From the NCBI GenBank assembly GCA_001510575.1, contig LNGK01000011.1, forward strand, positions 372,001-436,000: a stretch of DNA of 64,000 bases. Reading direction: 5' to 3'. Both the position numbers and the translations under genes were made by a program. This DNA comes from Knoxdaviesia capensis (Eukaryota > Ascomycota > Sordariomycetes > Microascales > Gondwanamycetaceae). Shown here one piece after another: positions 32,543-43,731 of this stretch (positions are counted from its first letter, which is position 1; the number at the start of each line of letters is the position of its first letter). The notes under the pieces are model-generated. The model was given only the letters and a program-made list of their open reading frames with translations, did not search any database and had not been told where the DNA came from.

Positions 32543-32794
32543 CTATTTCTTCGCGGGCGGACCCTTCGCGGCGCCCTTCTTGTCCTTCTTGACCTTCTGC
32601 TCGGGCTTCATGGTGGCGAAGTGGATGTACCAGTGCAGCAGCATCTGCAGGGGGAGGACGAGCAGCACGACGAGCAGGATGGTGAAGAGGACGGGCTGGT
32701 CGTTGAGCACGGCGACGGCCTCGTCGGTGGCGCCGATCTTGCTGAACCAGCCGAACTGGCCCTTGTCGTCCTGTCCGCGGATGAGGGCGGCCAT
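32543..32794 (-). CDS. Small single-span membrane protein, function unknown (83 aa)
   Basis: Intronless frame from the ATG at 32794 to TAG. It starts MAALIRGQDDKGQFGWFSKI, has one strong hydrophobic helix at about 33-57 (PVLFTILLVVLLVLPLQMLL), then HWYIHFATMKPEQK and a Lys/Pro/Ala-rich tail ending GPPAKK. The positive charges after the span predict a cytosolic C-terminus. Size and layout resemble small ER accessory proteins, but I cannot name a family. Coding GC bias and a clean ATG support it as real. Confidence 0.65.
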   Translation of the reverse strand: MAALIRGQDDKGQFGWFSKIGATDEAVAVLNDQPVLFTILLVVLLVLPLQMLLHWYIHFATMKPEQKVKKDKKGAAKGPPAKK

Positions 32795-34232
32795 TGTGAG
32801 GGGGAGAGAGAGGAAGATGATGGGATTGAGAGAGAGAAAGGAGGAGGAGGAGGAGGGTCGGCGAGAATATCGAGGAGAATAGAAATGATTATGATGGTTT
32901 TTGATGAGAGTGCACCTGTCACTTCACTTCGGAATAAGAATGGACCGGCACTTTATCACGAGATATATATAAATATACAAATAGAACAGAAAAAAAAAAG
33001 GATTAAAAGGGGGAAGAATGGAACAGGAGAGAAGAAGAAGGTACGGGTAGCTGCAGGAACAACAAAAGAGAAGAAGAAAAAAAGCACGGACGGTAACGAC
33101 GACGACGACGACACGAAAAGCTTCAGGAGAGAAGAGAAGAGCACAGAGAGAGAGAGAGAGAGATAGGCAGACAGAGGAGAGAGAGAGAGGCCGGCAAAAA
33201 CCACCCATAACAGCCCACTTTACGAGGGTTGTCGTGGTCGAAACAAGCGGCGTCTCGCACGGGGGGTATAAAATGAAGGTGCAAAATGCACAGGCTGGGT
33301 GAAACTATTCCCAGGTCAGTCAGTCGACTCGACGTGCTTGATACTCCACCACATCTTCATCGGTATTCCTCCTCTCGAGTTATTCCTCCGGCTTCATCAC
33401 CATCATCGTGGACAATTCAACTATACTGTTCTTGGAACCTGATTCTCGTCTTGTCTCGTTCTGGACTTCTGCTTTTGCTGGCATTCTGTCCAGTCTCCCG
33501 CCAAGCCAAATTTCAGAGCCGGCCAGGGGGTCCCAGAACAACCCAGGCCACCCCCCCATCGCCAGATTTGCTGTTACGCGTTTCACCCTTGTGGCAGGAT
33601 ATTTTTTTTTTTTCTTTCTTCGCCGGCGAGTGGGAGAGAGACAGCTTTAAACAACTCTGCGACCAGTGGCGATCACAGAGTTACGCGGCTTCGTGATTGG
33701 CCTGCCGCCACTTGCAGTTCAAACAGGCAAGGCAAAACGTAGGCCGGATGGGTTGAGGTTGTCGGCCGGTGAATCGGTGAAGTCGGCGCTTCGGAGAGGT
33801 TCTGGAACCGCGGGATGACTCAGCGAAGCAGCTTATCGATAAGCAAACGGGGGCTTCGGTTAGGGTTGAGGGTTACAGACTCAACCCGACACTTTATGCC
33901 TCAGGCACCATATCACGGGAGCTTTCACCCTTCCAGCCAACCAGGGGCAGCAAAAAAAACTTCTGGCGAAGAAAAATATCCGGCCATTGAACATCGTCTT
34001 TCTTTTCTTCGTGTCTGAACTTCACGACGTTTTTGGAAAAGGGCCATTGTCGATGCATTTGGCCTCTTTTCGGTTCGCTCCTTTTTTGATTTCCTTCTCC
34101 CACATACTCTCTCTCCGGTCTCCGATCCCTCCTCACGTCTTCTTGCCGTGCCGGCGACCGACCGCCAGGCACTCCTTTTGACCCGACCCGGAGCTCGAGA
34201 CAAACCTTCCCCCCTCCCCGAACCCGACCACA
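32795..34232. other. Divergent promoter region of the small membrane protein and uS5m genes
   Basis: 32800-33200 is purine-rich on the plus strand, with an AG microsatellite at 33144-33163 (leader side of the minus gene). TTAGGGTTGAGGGTTA lies at 33860-33875, 360-373 bp before the uS5m ATG, and ATCGATAAGC occurs near 33837. No supported gene. Confidence 0.5.
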
Positions 34233-35905
34233 ATGTCCAGCTCGGCGCTGCCCACGCGGACCCTCGTGTCGAGATGTCTGGCGTCATGGCCGGCCACGAC
34301 TCCCAACGCCCGGGCTGCAGCCGCGATAGCCTCGACCGCCGCGATATTACCCGCCACGCACGCGACCGGTGGCGCGCCGTCGTGGCGGCGGCCGTTCCAC
34401 AGCTCGCCGGTGCGGCCGGCGCGGCGACGCCCGCGGTTCCCCAGCGTCAAGATCGACGAGCTGGGCCTGGGCGACCCGCAGAAGCTGGCCGAGCTGACGC
34501 GCGAGAAGTTCCCGGACTTCACGGCGGACGAGCTCGAGGCGCTGCGCGCGAAATACACCCCGGAGCAGATGGAGGCGCTGGTGGCCGGTGAGGCCGCCAT
34601 CGACCCGCGCGACCTGGCCATCCAGGGCCGCGTGCGCGTCGACCCGTACCGCATCGACTACCTCGAGGACTTCGCCGCCACCCACCCGGTGCTGGACCTC
34701 CGGCCCAAGCGCCCCGAGCCCGAGCAGGAGTTCAGGTTTCTCGACGACATCGACTTCGCCAAGGACCTGATCCGCCGCTTCACCAAGCGCATGCTGGCCA
34801 AGATGCCCGAGCTGAAGGACCGCGGCTTCGCTGACGCCATGGCCAAGGTGCAGGCGGCCACCGGCAACGAGATCGACCTGACCGGCGCCGAGCTGGCCGC
34901 GCTCGACAAGGCGGCCGGTGCAGGCGGCAACGCGGCGGCCGCCATGCCGGCGCCGCCGAACGCCGCCGACACGCTGTCTGATGAGCAGATCGAGAAGCTG
35001 GTCACGGACATGGAGGCCGAGGTTGCCGCCGAGATGGCGGCCGAGGTTGCCGCCGAGAGTGCAACCGAGGCGGACGCGGCACAGCGGGACGCCAAGAACT
35101 CGCCGCCGGTCTACACCTTGTCGCGGCTGGAAACCTGGGAGATCGAAAACGAGCTGGAGGTGCCCAGCCAGAGCGCGGTGGCGCCGGAGCTGCCGAAGCA
35201 GCCGGGCGCCGAGGACGTGCGCGACTCGCTGGACGACCCGGAGGACAAGGGGCTGGACGACGCCGGCGACTACGACATGGCCAAGCTGATGACCGGCATG
35301 TCGATCCGCGACATCATGTCGGTGCACACCAAGGTGCTGGTGGTGCGCCTGGTGCACAACCAGACCCGTCTCGGCAAGGTGCGCAGCTTCTCGATGTTTG
35401 CCGTCGCCGGCAACGGCAACGGCCGCCTCGGCATTGGCTCCGCCAAGTCGACCGACCCGTCCATCGCCAGGATCGTTGCGCGCATGCTGGCGGTCCGCAA
35501 TATGAAGCCGATCCGGCGATATGAGAACCGCACCATCTTCGGCGACGTCAAGGCGAAGATCTCCGGCACCGTGGTCCAGCTGCGGTCGCGGCCTCCTGGT
35601 ATGTCTCTCTCTCTCTCTCTCTTGTTCCCCCTTTTTCTGCTCTTCAAGTGACCGTCCTGCTAACCTGACAAAACCAACATGTAGGGTTCGGCCTCCGCGT
35701 GTCCCACCGCATCTTCGAGATGTGCCGCGCGGCCGGCATCTTCGACCTGTCGGCGGTGATCCCGCGCTCCAGAAACCCGATGAACACGGTCAAGGCCACC
35801 TTCATGGCGCTGACCAACCAGCCCGACCCCGAGCAGATTGCCATTGGCCGCGGCAAGAAGCTGGTCGATGTGCGCAAGGTGTACTACGGCGGCTCTGTGC
35901 ATTAG
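34233..35905 (+). CDS. Mitochondrial small-subunit ribosomal protein uS5m (MRPS5 family)
   Basis: Mitoribosome small-subunit protein at the mRNA entry region. Exons 34233-35598 and 35685-35905 join within a Gly codon (donor GTATGT, acceptor TAG) and give 528 residues. The intron carries a CT microsatellite. The start MSSSALPTRTLVSRCLASWP and an FHSS motif followed by basic residues fit a presequence. A long fungal N-terminal extension with an Ala/Glu-rich helix (EAEVAAEMAAEVAAE) precedes the S5 domain at about 365-440 (VVRLVHNQTRLGKVRSFSMF, NGNGRLGIGSAK). The C-terminal S5 domain follows the intron (FGLRVSHRIFEMCRAAGI and SRNPMNTVKATFMAL). It is much longer than bacterial S5, which is usual for mitochondrial homologues. 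Confidence 0.92.
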
Positions 35906-36510
35906 GGCGGTTGAGTGTGTGTTTGACTCTGCTTGCTTTGACAGAGAGAGAGAGAGAGAAACTCTTGTCGGTGATATATACTATCTGTACCAAAATCTTC
36001 CTGTTTTCGTCTCGTGCTTGTTCTCCTTTTCATTCATTTGCGTCTGGTCGTGGGCGCTTGTGTACATTTTACATAAACTGTGTAATTTTTCTTTTTTCCT
36101 TAGTCTCGTCTCGTTGCTGTGGTCGTGTGTCGCTGTGTCTGCATGTTCGTCGCTCCTCGGCCTTGGATCTTGCGGGTCTACGAGGCTGCTCGTACGTCGA
36201 ACCCGATGGTCGTGAGGCGTGTCATGTGTATCAACAACACCTGAAGCACGTCCTGCTTCCGTTTCATTCAATGCTGAGTGAAATCACCGTTCATGTGCAC
36301 TCTGCGTACTTCAAACAAGAGATAATCGTAGCATTGCATTGACCCTGCCGTCCCCCCAAGGCAGACAGGACACACGCACGTTGGTCATGGGTATCATCCA
36401 CCGTTCACCGCTTCTCTCCCCGCTGCCCTCTCCCGTCTCCCTCTGTCTTGTCTCCCCGCGCCGTCCTCATCGCCGCCGACCACCGCCGCGAGCGAGACCC
36501 AGCGTCCCCG
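35906..36510. other. Convergent intergenic region
   Basis: 3' regions of uS5m (+) and Dad3 (-). It contains an AG microsatellite (35942-35960), and 36405-36510 is C-rich. No gene supported. Confidence 0.5.
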
Positions 36511-36971
36511 TCACTCCTCCTCCTCCTCCTCGTCCTCCTCGCCCTGCTGGCCCCCCGCATCCCCGGCGCCCCAGGCAATCTCCTGCTGCAGCACGATATT
36601 GTACACGCTGGCCTTCAGCGCCGTGAACACGAGGCTGGTCTTGCGCTCGAGGTCGCGCAGCCCGTCGAGGATGTCCGAGCCGGGGAGGTGGGCGAGGTTG
36701 TCGAGCACGGCGGCGAGCTGTGTTTTTTTTGTGTTAGTTTTTTTTTGAGCGGCCATCGTCAGTTGGTTGGGCACATGGTGGGAACTGCCGCGCGCGGGGG
36801 GGGCTTGCACGGCCGGGGGAACCCGCAAAGGAGCAGATGGCGTGGGCTGGGGCGCGCGAGGGGGGCCGGTACCTTGTTCATGTTCTCTGCGAGCCGCGCG
36901 TACTCGTCTAGCACCTCCTGCTCCAGCGGCGACAGCTCGGGCGGCGAGATCAGGCCGGCCGGCGCGTCCAT
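36511..36971 (-). CDS. DAD3: DASH (Dam1) complex subunit Dad3
   Basis: Subunit of the fungal ring complex that couples kinetochores to spindle microtubules. Exon 1 is 36971-36873 and exon 2 is 36717-36511, phase 0 (donor GTACCG, acceptor ACACAG), giving 101 residues, the family size. The protein reads PELSPLEQEVLDEYARLAEN, then NK joined by splicing to LAAVLDNLAHLPGSDILDGL, then RDLERKTSLVFTALKASVYN and IVLQQEI, the diagnostic Dad3 helical core. It ends in a run of Glu. The ATG at 36971 is the first that gives a typical short N-terminus. Confidence 0.9.
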
Positions 36972-37560
36972 CTTTTTCTTTTTCTTTTCCGGTTCGTTCA
37001 GGGTCTTCTCGGTGGCGGGGTGGTGTCTCGATATTTGGAAAAAAGAAGAAAAAAGGATATGGAGATGGAGTAACTTCCAGAGTCTGTGATGGTCTCTCCT
37101 CAACCTGGAGATAGCACAGGACCAGAGAAAAAAGACGCAATTGAGCAATCCTGTGGGCTTTTTGCGCGGTTGTCTCCATCGAGTGTTGAAGCAAACATCC
37201 AGTCGCGACATAGTGGGGACTGGGGACCCTCCCAATTCACTCAACGCGCCCGTCACGTGACCTAGATCTTCCCGTCTCCAAAAAAGAATGGGGTTCAAAC
37301 CCTACCCGGTCCGTCTTGTAACCCTGTTTCTGCCTGTTTCTCTCTGCACCTCGCCGTGCCGTGCTTTGTGACGGCGGGACGATCACCAGAAAAAAAAAAG
37401 AAAAAAAAAAGGGGGGGCCCTTCAGACGGGCCAGCAAACGGCACAGCAAGGGGGCGGGGGAATGTCTCCTGACATACCGATGGGGATGCACCCACGAAGC
37501 CCAAGAGTCGACCCGGACACAATCTGGGACCCTCCCATCCAGAGAGAGAGAGAGAGAGAG

Positions 37561-37595
<35 letters not shown>

Positions 37596-40500
37596 GATAC
37601 TCCCGGACGACCAAACCTACGTGCGAATGCTGCCTGTCCGCCCAGCACGGACAACCGATGCCCACTCCCGGGGAGAGCTGTCCGCCTTTTGCTAATCAAC
37701 TGGAAACACCCTCTCCAGGTGCCGAGCTGAGCAGATGACGCGCGTGCCCTACACACACACACACGCACACGTTGTATGAGAGCACGAGCAAACAGACGGG
37801 ACGTATATTGGCCTGGCCCCATGCGCTCATTGCCCGCCGAGTATCTATGTATACGAGAGTCGTGGGAACAGAGCGAAGACTCTCTATATGACAAGGAGGC
37901 GAAAAATTTGCAAATATACGCGATATTAAGGGCGTAATCTACCGATATGAACAATAAACGTCCTCGCACGTTGCTGATATGCTGGTACTGTGTGTGTGCC
38001 AGTGGCGAGACTACGCGAGAGCCATGCTTGGATGTCCAGGTGGCGGCATAGAGTTCGGGGGATTTTAGCCTGCTCTGTCCCCAAAACACAGTCTGGGGGA
38101 TTCATGCACAGCTGAGTTCTGGGTCGTCGTTAGTGATGGGCTTCAGCCATCGGAGGACCGACGATCACCGGAGACGGGAGGGGCTGCCCCGGATATGGGG
38201 CGGAAAAAAAGATGGCTGTCGGGGGAGAAATGGCCTGGGGAGGACAGTGGGCATTATGGGCGGTTCGGAAACGAAACGGTGAAGGAGAAGAGAAGAGTGA
38301 GTGATCTCCATTGGCATAACTACCCTTCCCAAGCTGGTGTGTTGGGGACCCTGCATTTCTGGGGGGCTTGTCGGATGTGTCTCCGAGGCGTTTCTGGGCC
38401 GGACTATCCTTCACTCGTGTCTATCAGCCGTGCTATCACTTTACAGCGAACCGCATTTCTGGCTTCGCTGGAGCAGTGCTATGGGGCCTGGTAATATAAG
38501 ACACGGGGAATGCGTCCAAAACCAAGCTTCCAACAAAACCTCCGGCCGTTGAGGTGGGAGATGTGGGAACTCTTGATCATTGGGGCGAGAAAGCTGGGGA
38601 AACGAGGGAAAACTGAACAGGCTGGCGGACCACTAAAAGAAATGAGTGGGAACACATCTGGGGAATGCAGAAACCGAAAGTACGACAGGAGAAGGAGAGA
38701 GGAGGGAGTCGCAATCCTTCAACGCAGGATGGATAGAAACGGCGGGTTGATGAGAGCCTAGAAGCGAAGGAGGGTCACATTGAACCATGGAAACCTGGAG
38801 AAAAAAGAGCAAGCAAGTCTGTCTGCAGAAGACGGGGGGACGCGTGATGCACATGCAGAAAGCCAAGTTCAGACTTGTGCGCTGCTGTGTGACGTCCAAT
38901 CGCGTCGGTTATGTGCGCCCCTGGTCGTCCGTCTTTCGTCCCCCTATCGATTTCGGGTTGAATCGCTGCTGCCCCAATCTCGCCGCCAATGGCTCGGTGG
39001 GCCGGGCAAACAGTCCGCGACTGGCAAGGCAGTAGAACCCGTCCAGACCGCTTCCACCGGGCGCGTATGTAGCGGTATCGCCCCGGTCTCAAGGCCTGCT
39101 AGTCGTCGTTCGAACATGTAGCGGCCGTCTTGTAACGTTCGTTCTAACGGGGCAGTATGAGCCGACCGCGAGAGAGATGGATGGAAGAGACAAAGGGTTA
39201 GTGGTCGCGCGGCGATAGATCGGGTGTCCCCCCTTTTCTTTTTTCTTTTTCTTTCGGTGGTGTAAGTGAGGAGACCCCCCAGGCAGGACGACCAACGAAA
39301 ATGCAGGAAACAAGAGGCAATATGACAGAAAAAAAGGAACCTCCAATATCGTCAACCACTGTATTGGAGGTCGGTGGCCACACTCTTCACTCTTTCATCT
39401 TTTTTGTGCTCCCGCGAGCGACCAATAACACGCCTCGTCCCCCTCAATCTACTGTATTCGTCCCGCCCTCGTGATGGGACAACCAGAGAGAGGTGTGGGT
39501 GGAGCCCGGCCTGCATCAAAGAAACAGAGAGAACAGGTTTTCAACAGTGTCAGCACTCGACTGTTCTGTCGTAGGACACACGAAGCTGGCCGGCCATTGG
39601 AGGGGAGAGTGCTGCTGTCTGTCCATGGGTCCAGAGAAAAAGGGACAAGCCACAGAGTTACACCAGGGAGGGGATGCAGATCGCCAGCAAGGAAAATAAT
39701 GATATTTTGCTTTTTTCGACCCGTTTCGTCGGCTTGCATGCATTAGTCTGCCACACCTTTTCCGCGCGTCGGTGCAGGAGAAAAAGAAAAGGAAAGGAAA
39801 GCATTTTCCCACCTGCTCACTCACACAAAGAACTTTGTTTATCTGATGACTTGGATGGACAGTCCCATGGGTGGATTGTTGGAGAACGGCATCTTCTCTT
39901 CGATGCGGACTTGGTGAAACGGTGATAGTTGCCTCCTCCGGGCCTTGGAGACAGGTGTTGAAAGATAGAGAGAGAGAGAGAGAGAAGAGAGACAAAAGGA
40001 TCTGGGGAGTGCGGACACCTCTTTCACGCAGACTTAACGGTGCACGTGCTGCCGCCCAAGACGGGAGAGGGTCGTGATTAGGGCTTTTGCACTTGTCTGA
40101 AGCTGCTTCCCCTCCTTCTCTCTTCCGGGCAAAGAGAGGAAGGAACTGTCTAATCTACGTGCTGCATGGAAGCGAGATCAGAGATCACGTAAGGCACTGC
40201 TCCTTCCAGCTCAAAGACGTGACGAGGAGGTCCTGATATCGGCACATTTTCTTCGTCCTCGAGCGCTTTTCAAGGGCCGATGTTCGGGTCTCAAAAAAAA
40301 AAAAAACCCCAAAACTGCGTGGTATCGCTCACCCACAAAAAGTCCCCTGCTTAAACAGCGAAGCTTCCCTGAGAGAGGAAGCACCGCAGACAGGGGGACC
40401 AGGCGTCCATAGGAAGAAAGGCTGCCACACAGACCGAACCTCACTGTTGTGCCCAGTTGCGACTTTTTTCTTTCTCTTTTTTTGTGGCTATCGTATCGTG

Positions 40501-43500
40501 ACCGTTCCATCTGGTTGCTTTAGTCCGCCTCAGAGTTTCTGAAACTCAAATAGTAATCACACAAACACTTACTTGTTGGAGCTAACGGTCATCTCTCCGC
40601 GTTTTATAGGCGGGCCTAGCTGTGTTATTACCCCGGATTTCAAAATGGGGGTTCCCTGCGTTCTGCCGTTTTGTCTTCATTCTTTCGTCGTTCTAGAGAG
40701 TCCGTCCAACTGACCTATCTATCTAGTTTCTTTGCGGGGAAGAGAGCGGGGAAGCAAACACACACATGGCTTCACTTGGAAACGCCATGAATGCCAGAGA
40801 ACCGCAGCGTGACTCTCGATTTCCCCGCCCTTGATACCGACCCTGAGACTGGTGGGCCGTCATCCTTCTGTGTCTTGTCTTCTCGATCCGGATGGCAACC
40901 CCCGTGCCACAGAGAGAAAACTACACAGAAACACACGCGTACACTCTCTTGTTCTTGAACCGGTTACACACGGTATCACCATTTCAGTTGTCGTTGAACG
41001 AACGCGTCAATCTCCGAGAGACGCAGTTCTGGACAACGTTTCGTTCTTGGCTGTAGAACCTGCTTGTACAGATCCTATCTGCAGAGGGGGAGGGGCGAGA
41101 GTGTGAAATGTTCCGCGTGGTCCATGTGCTCCCCCCCTCTCTTCTCTCTCAGAAACAACCGAGACATGAGAAAACTGCCAGTCTGGGGGAGTGTGGGAAG
41201 CCTTTTTCAACGTGCGGAGAACGGATGGGGACACGAGCACAGAGTGCGACACGTTAGGAGACACGATGCGAGACAAAGGACTTTGGAGACACACACACAC
41301 ACACGCATGGTCTGGTTTGTCAGAGAGAAGGGTGAACGAACGGCTGAACATAAAACTTGATCATGCTGGGGCGAGACATTTTCATCAAACTGCCAATTGG
41401 AGAACACGACCAAGAACAGATCCATCTATTCCCCCTTGAGTGGCGACGGGCAAGAGTTCTTTTTGCGGGGAACCGAGCTTGTACCACTCACTAAATTCTT
41501 GTTCTTTTTGACGGGACCAGCGCAACACGAGAGCCTTCCGTGGCAGTTTTCTTCTTGGTCCGTGTTGATTCTCTCCCGTGTCCTCGGTCTGTCGACGTGC
41601 GAATCCGCGACCACCTCTTTTTTGCCCTCCTCACGGTCTTCCAACTCACAGACGGGATGTGCAGGTGGGTGTGGACGGACGTGCTTGACTGCTGATCCCG
41701 AGTGGTGGTATGCTCAGCTACCCCAAGGTTTTGATTATACGGGGGCCCATGCCAGATCCATGTCCTGGGGAGCAACGAGGAACGGACCCTGCCTGCCCTG
41801 CTGCACAAAGCCGAATCAAGAAGTGTCTTCTGTACAGTACAGTACTGTAGGATCGCTGGTCTCCGGTCTCCAGTCTTCCTGTATTACTGGCAGAGCTAAC
41901 AGTGAAGAAACCGCCGTGGCTCGGGGTCTCCCATCACCTGAAATTTGCCATCTCGCTTGGAAGCCCCCCCCAGCGTTGCATTTGCATTTGCTGCCCCCCA
42001 CCAGCGGTCTTCCCTCGTTGGCCTTGGCCGGGCCGTCGTACTCCTTCACCCCCCTGTATTATCGTATCTGCGATTGTCCCCAGGTTCAGCCACACCAGCA
42101 TCATCGCCTTCAGTGATTTCCTCAGGCGCCGCCAGATTGTCCTTTCAGTTGATCGCCGGGGCTGAGCACCGGACAAACCGGCCAGGCGAGTCAGACCGCT
42201 TGCTCACCGTAGGAGGAAACACAGCACGCCAACCCTTGGATTTCACCAATCTCGGTGCTTGGAAAATCCCGTCCCAGGTCTTTCTCTCAGGTCTCCAGGC
42301 ATGGCTATTATCGGCATGTTCAAGGGAATACGGAGTGAAATGGGACCTGTCTGTCCCTGGCCGGTGATGATTGTATTTTGTGGGGTTCCTTTCTCTCCTG
42401 TGCCGCATTTCCTGCTTTCAACCTTCTCATGGTCAAGCCAAGCGAGAAAGCGAGAGAAACGATCTGTGCGAACAGCATCAGCTCCAAGGCGAAACACAAG
42501 ATTGCAAGAATCCTCAGCCTGCCATGCCGCCCCACGCTCTCCCTCTTCCCAGCTGCTGCCTTTCCCCTTCCTTCTCCACTCTCCCCTTGGCCAGAACGCA
42601 AACCCTAAACCAGCATTGGGTAATTCGTGTTATCAATCGCTTCTGCATGAGCATCCTCTCTCGCAACGTCCGATTCGTCGACTGTGCTAGGCCCCCCCCA
42701 AAAGGAACAAATTCTCCCACAGATCTCGCGTTTTCCCTACGTGACCCTTCTGGAATAGTGTTTCGCGGCCTAGCTTGGACCTAGTCTGGCTGGGACCCTG
42801 CGGGTTCTCCTTACACCTTGCATGCAAGCGAAGGAGGAAAAACAGGTCATGTACGGAGCATGCAAGGAAAAGGAACATACGTTGGCGGTTAAAACAGAAA
42901 AGAGGGTTTTAGTTTTTAAGTTGTTCGATTTTCTTTTTTTAGGTTCTTACACAAGATTACACGCTGCCAGTAACCCTAACACTCCTCCTCTCGTTGACGG
43001 CGGGATGAGCCAGCCCATGGCGTTTGTGCTGATCACCAGGTATTTGCAGGCATGCATAAGGTGTTCACACACATAAAACAAAACAAAAAAGGCTGAAAGA
43101 GTCGCCACAAATCCGAGCACTCTTCTGCTCTCTGCTCGGGCCAGAGTCCGGCGCTGGTTCTTATGCGACAACAAGCATCTGAGAGCAAAGGCGTTCGTTG
43201 CTGTATCGCGTCATCTCAGTATTAAGTATATCCCGGCTCCAGTATATTCAGGCACAGTCTGCGCCGCTGGAGAGGGGGATATCAGATCTCAAACGCGGTG
43301 ATCGCTTTTGCGACTGTCAGACCGCACGCTTTACACACAGATAGAGATCGGCGGGATAGACACATTCCGCTTTGACTGCTGTCGGCCAACAGCACTGTAC
43401 AGCCCAACTGGGCCGGCTGCATCTTGCAGCCCCCTCCCTCCCCTTCCCTGAGGCGCGATCACGATTGCGATCCGTGGACCGGAGGAGCACGGGGAAGGTG

Positions 43501-43707
43501 ATCCGTTGCATTTGTCCTGTTGCCTCTTCCCAAGACTGAGATGGGGGCTGTTTTCGCCGAGCGAGCGGCTGCCCGGGGCTGGCTGTCTGCGCGACCAAAG
43601 CCACGGCCAACGGTCGCACGCACGCACTCACACACATATGGAAGACGGCACGCACAAGTCCCCCCCAGTTTTGGCAAAGCCAGGCATGCAGCAAGCAATC
43701 CCCCCCC
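36972..43707. other. Large gene-poor region, left part
   Basis: 6.7 kb with no frame that shows domain, codon-bias or splice evidence. It contains the AG/TC inverted repeat at 37541-37593, AG and CA microsatellites (39966-39984, 41289-41304), TACAGTACTGTA palindromes (41831-41849) and CCCTAA-like motifs (42600-42609, 42971-42980). The longest frame (41397-42116, 239 codons) is compositionally ordinary and matches nothing I know. It may hold regulatory DNA or noncoding transcripts. Confidence 0.5.
37541..37593. repeat. (AG)11 directly followed by (TC)15: perfect inverted repeat
   Basis: 22 bp of AG (37541-37562) adjoin 31 bp of TC (37563-37593) with no spacer, so the arms are fully self-complementary. 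It could extrude as a cruciform, or mark an assembly junction of two oppositely oriented microsatellite reads. Confidence 0.9.
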
Positions 43708-43731
43708 NNNNNNNNNNNNNNCCCCCCCCCC
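43702..43731. other. Short assembly gap inside a poly-C run
   Basis: N at 43708-43721 with cytosines on both sides. The gap sits in a homopolymer whose length was not resolved. Confidence 0.95.

Noticed and set aside
34347..35357. 336-codon minus-strand frame opposite uS5m
   Set aside because: Shadow of a well-supported ribosomal protein gene.
37285..37320. GGGGTTCAAACCCTACCC, resembling a tRNA T arm
   Set aside because: No acceptor stem, D arm or anticodon arm could be matched upstream.
41397..42116. 239-codon frame in the gene-poor region
   Set aside because: It does not show coding GC bias, homology or plausible domain structure, and many equally arbitrary frames overlap it.
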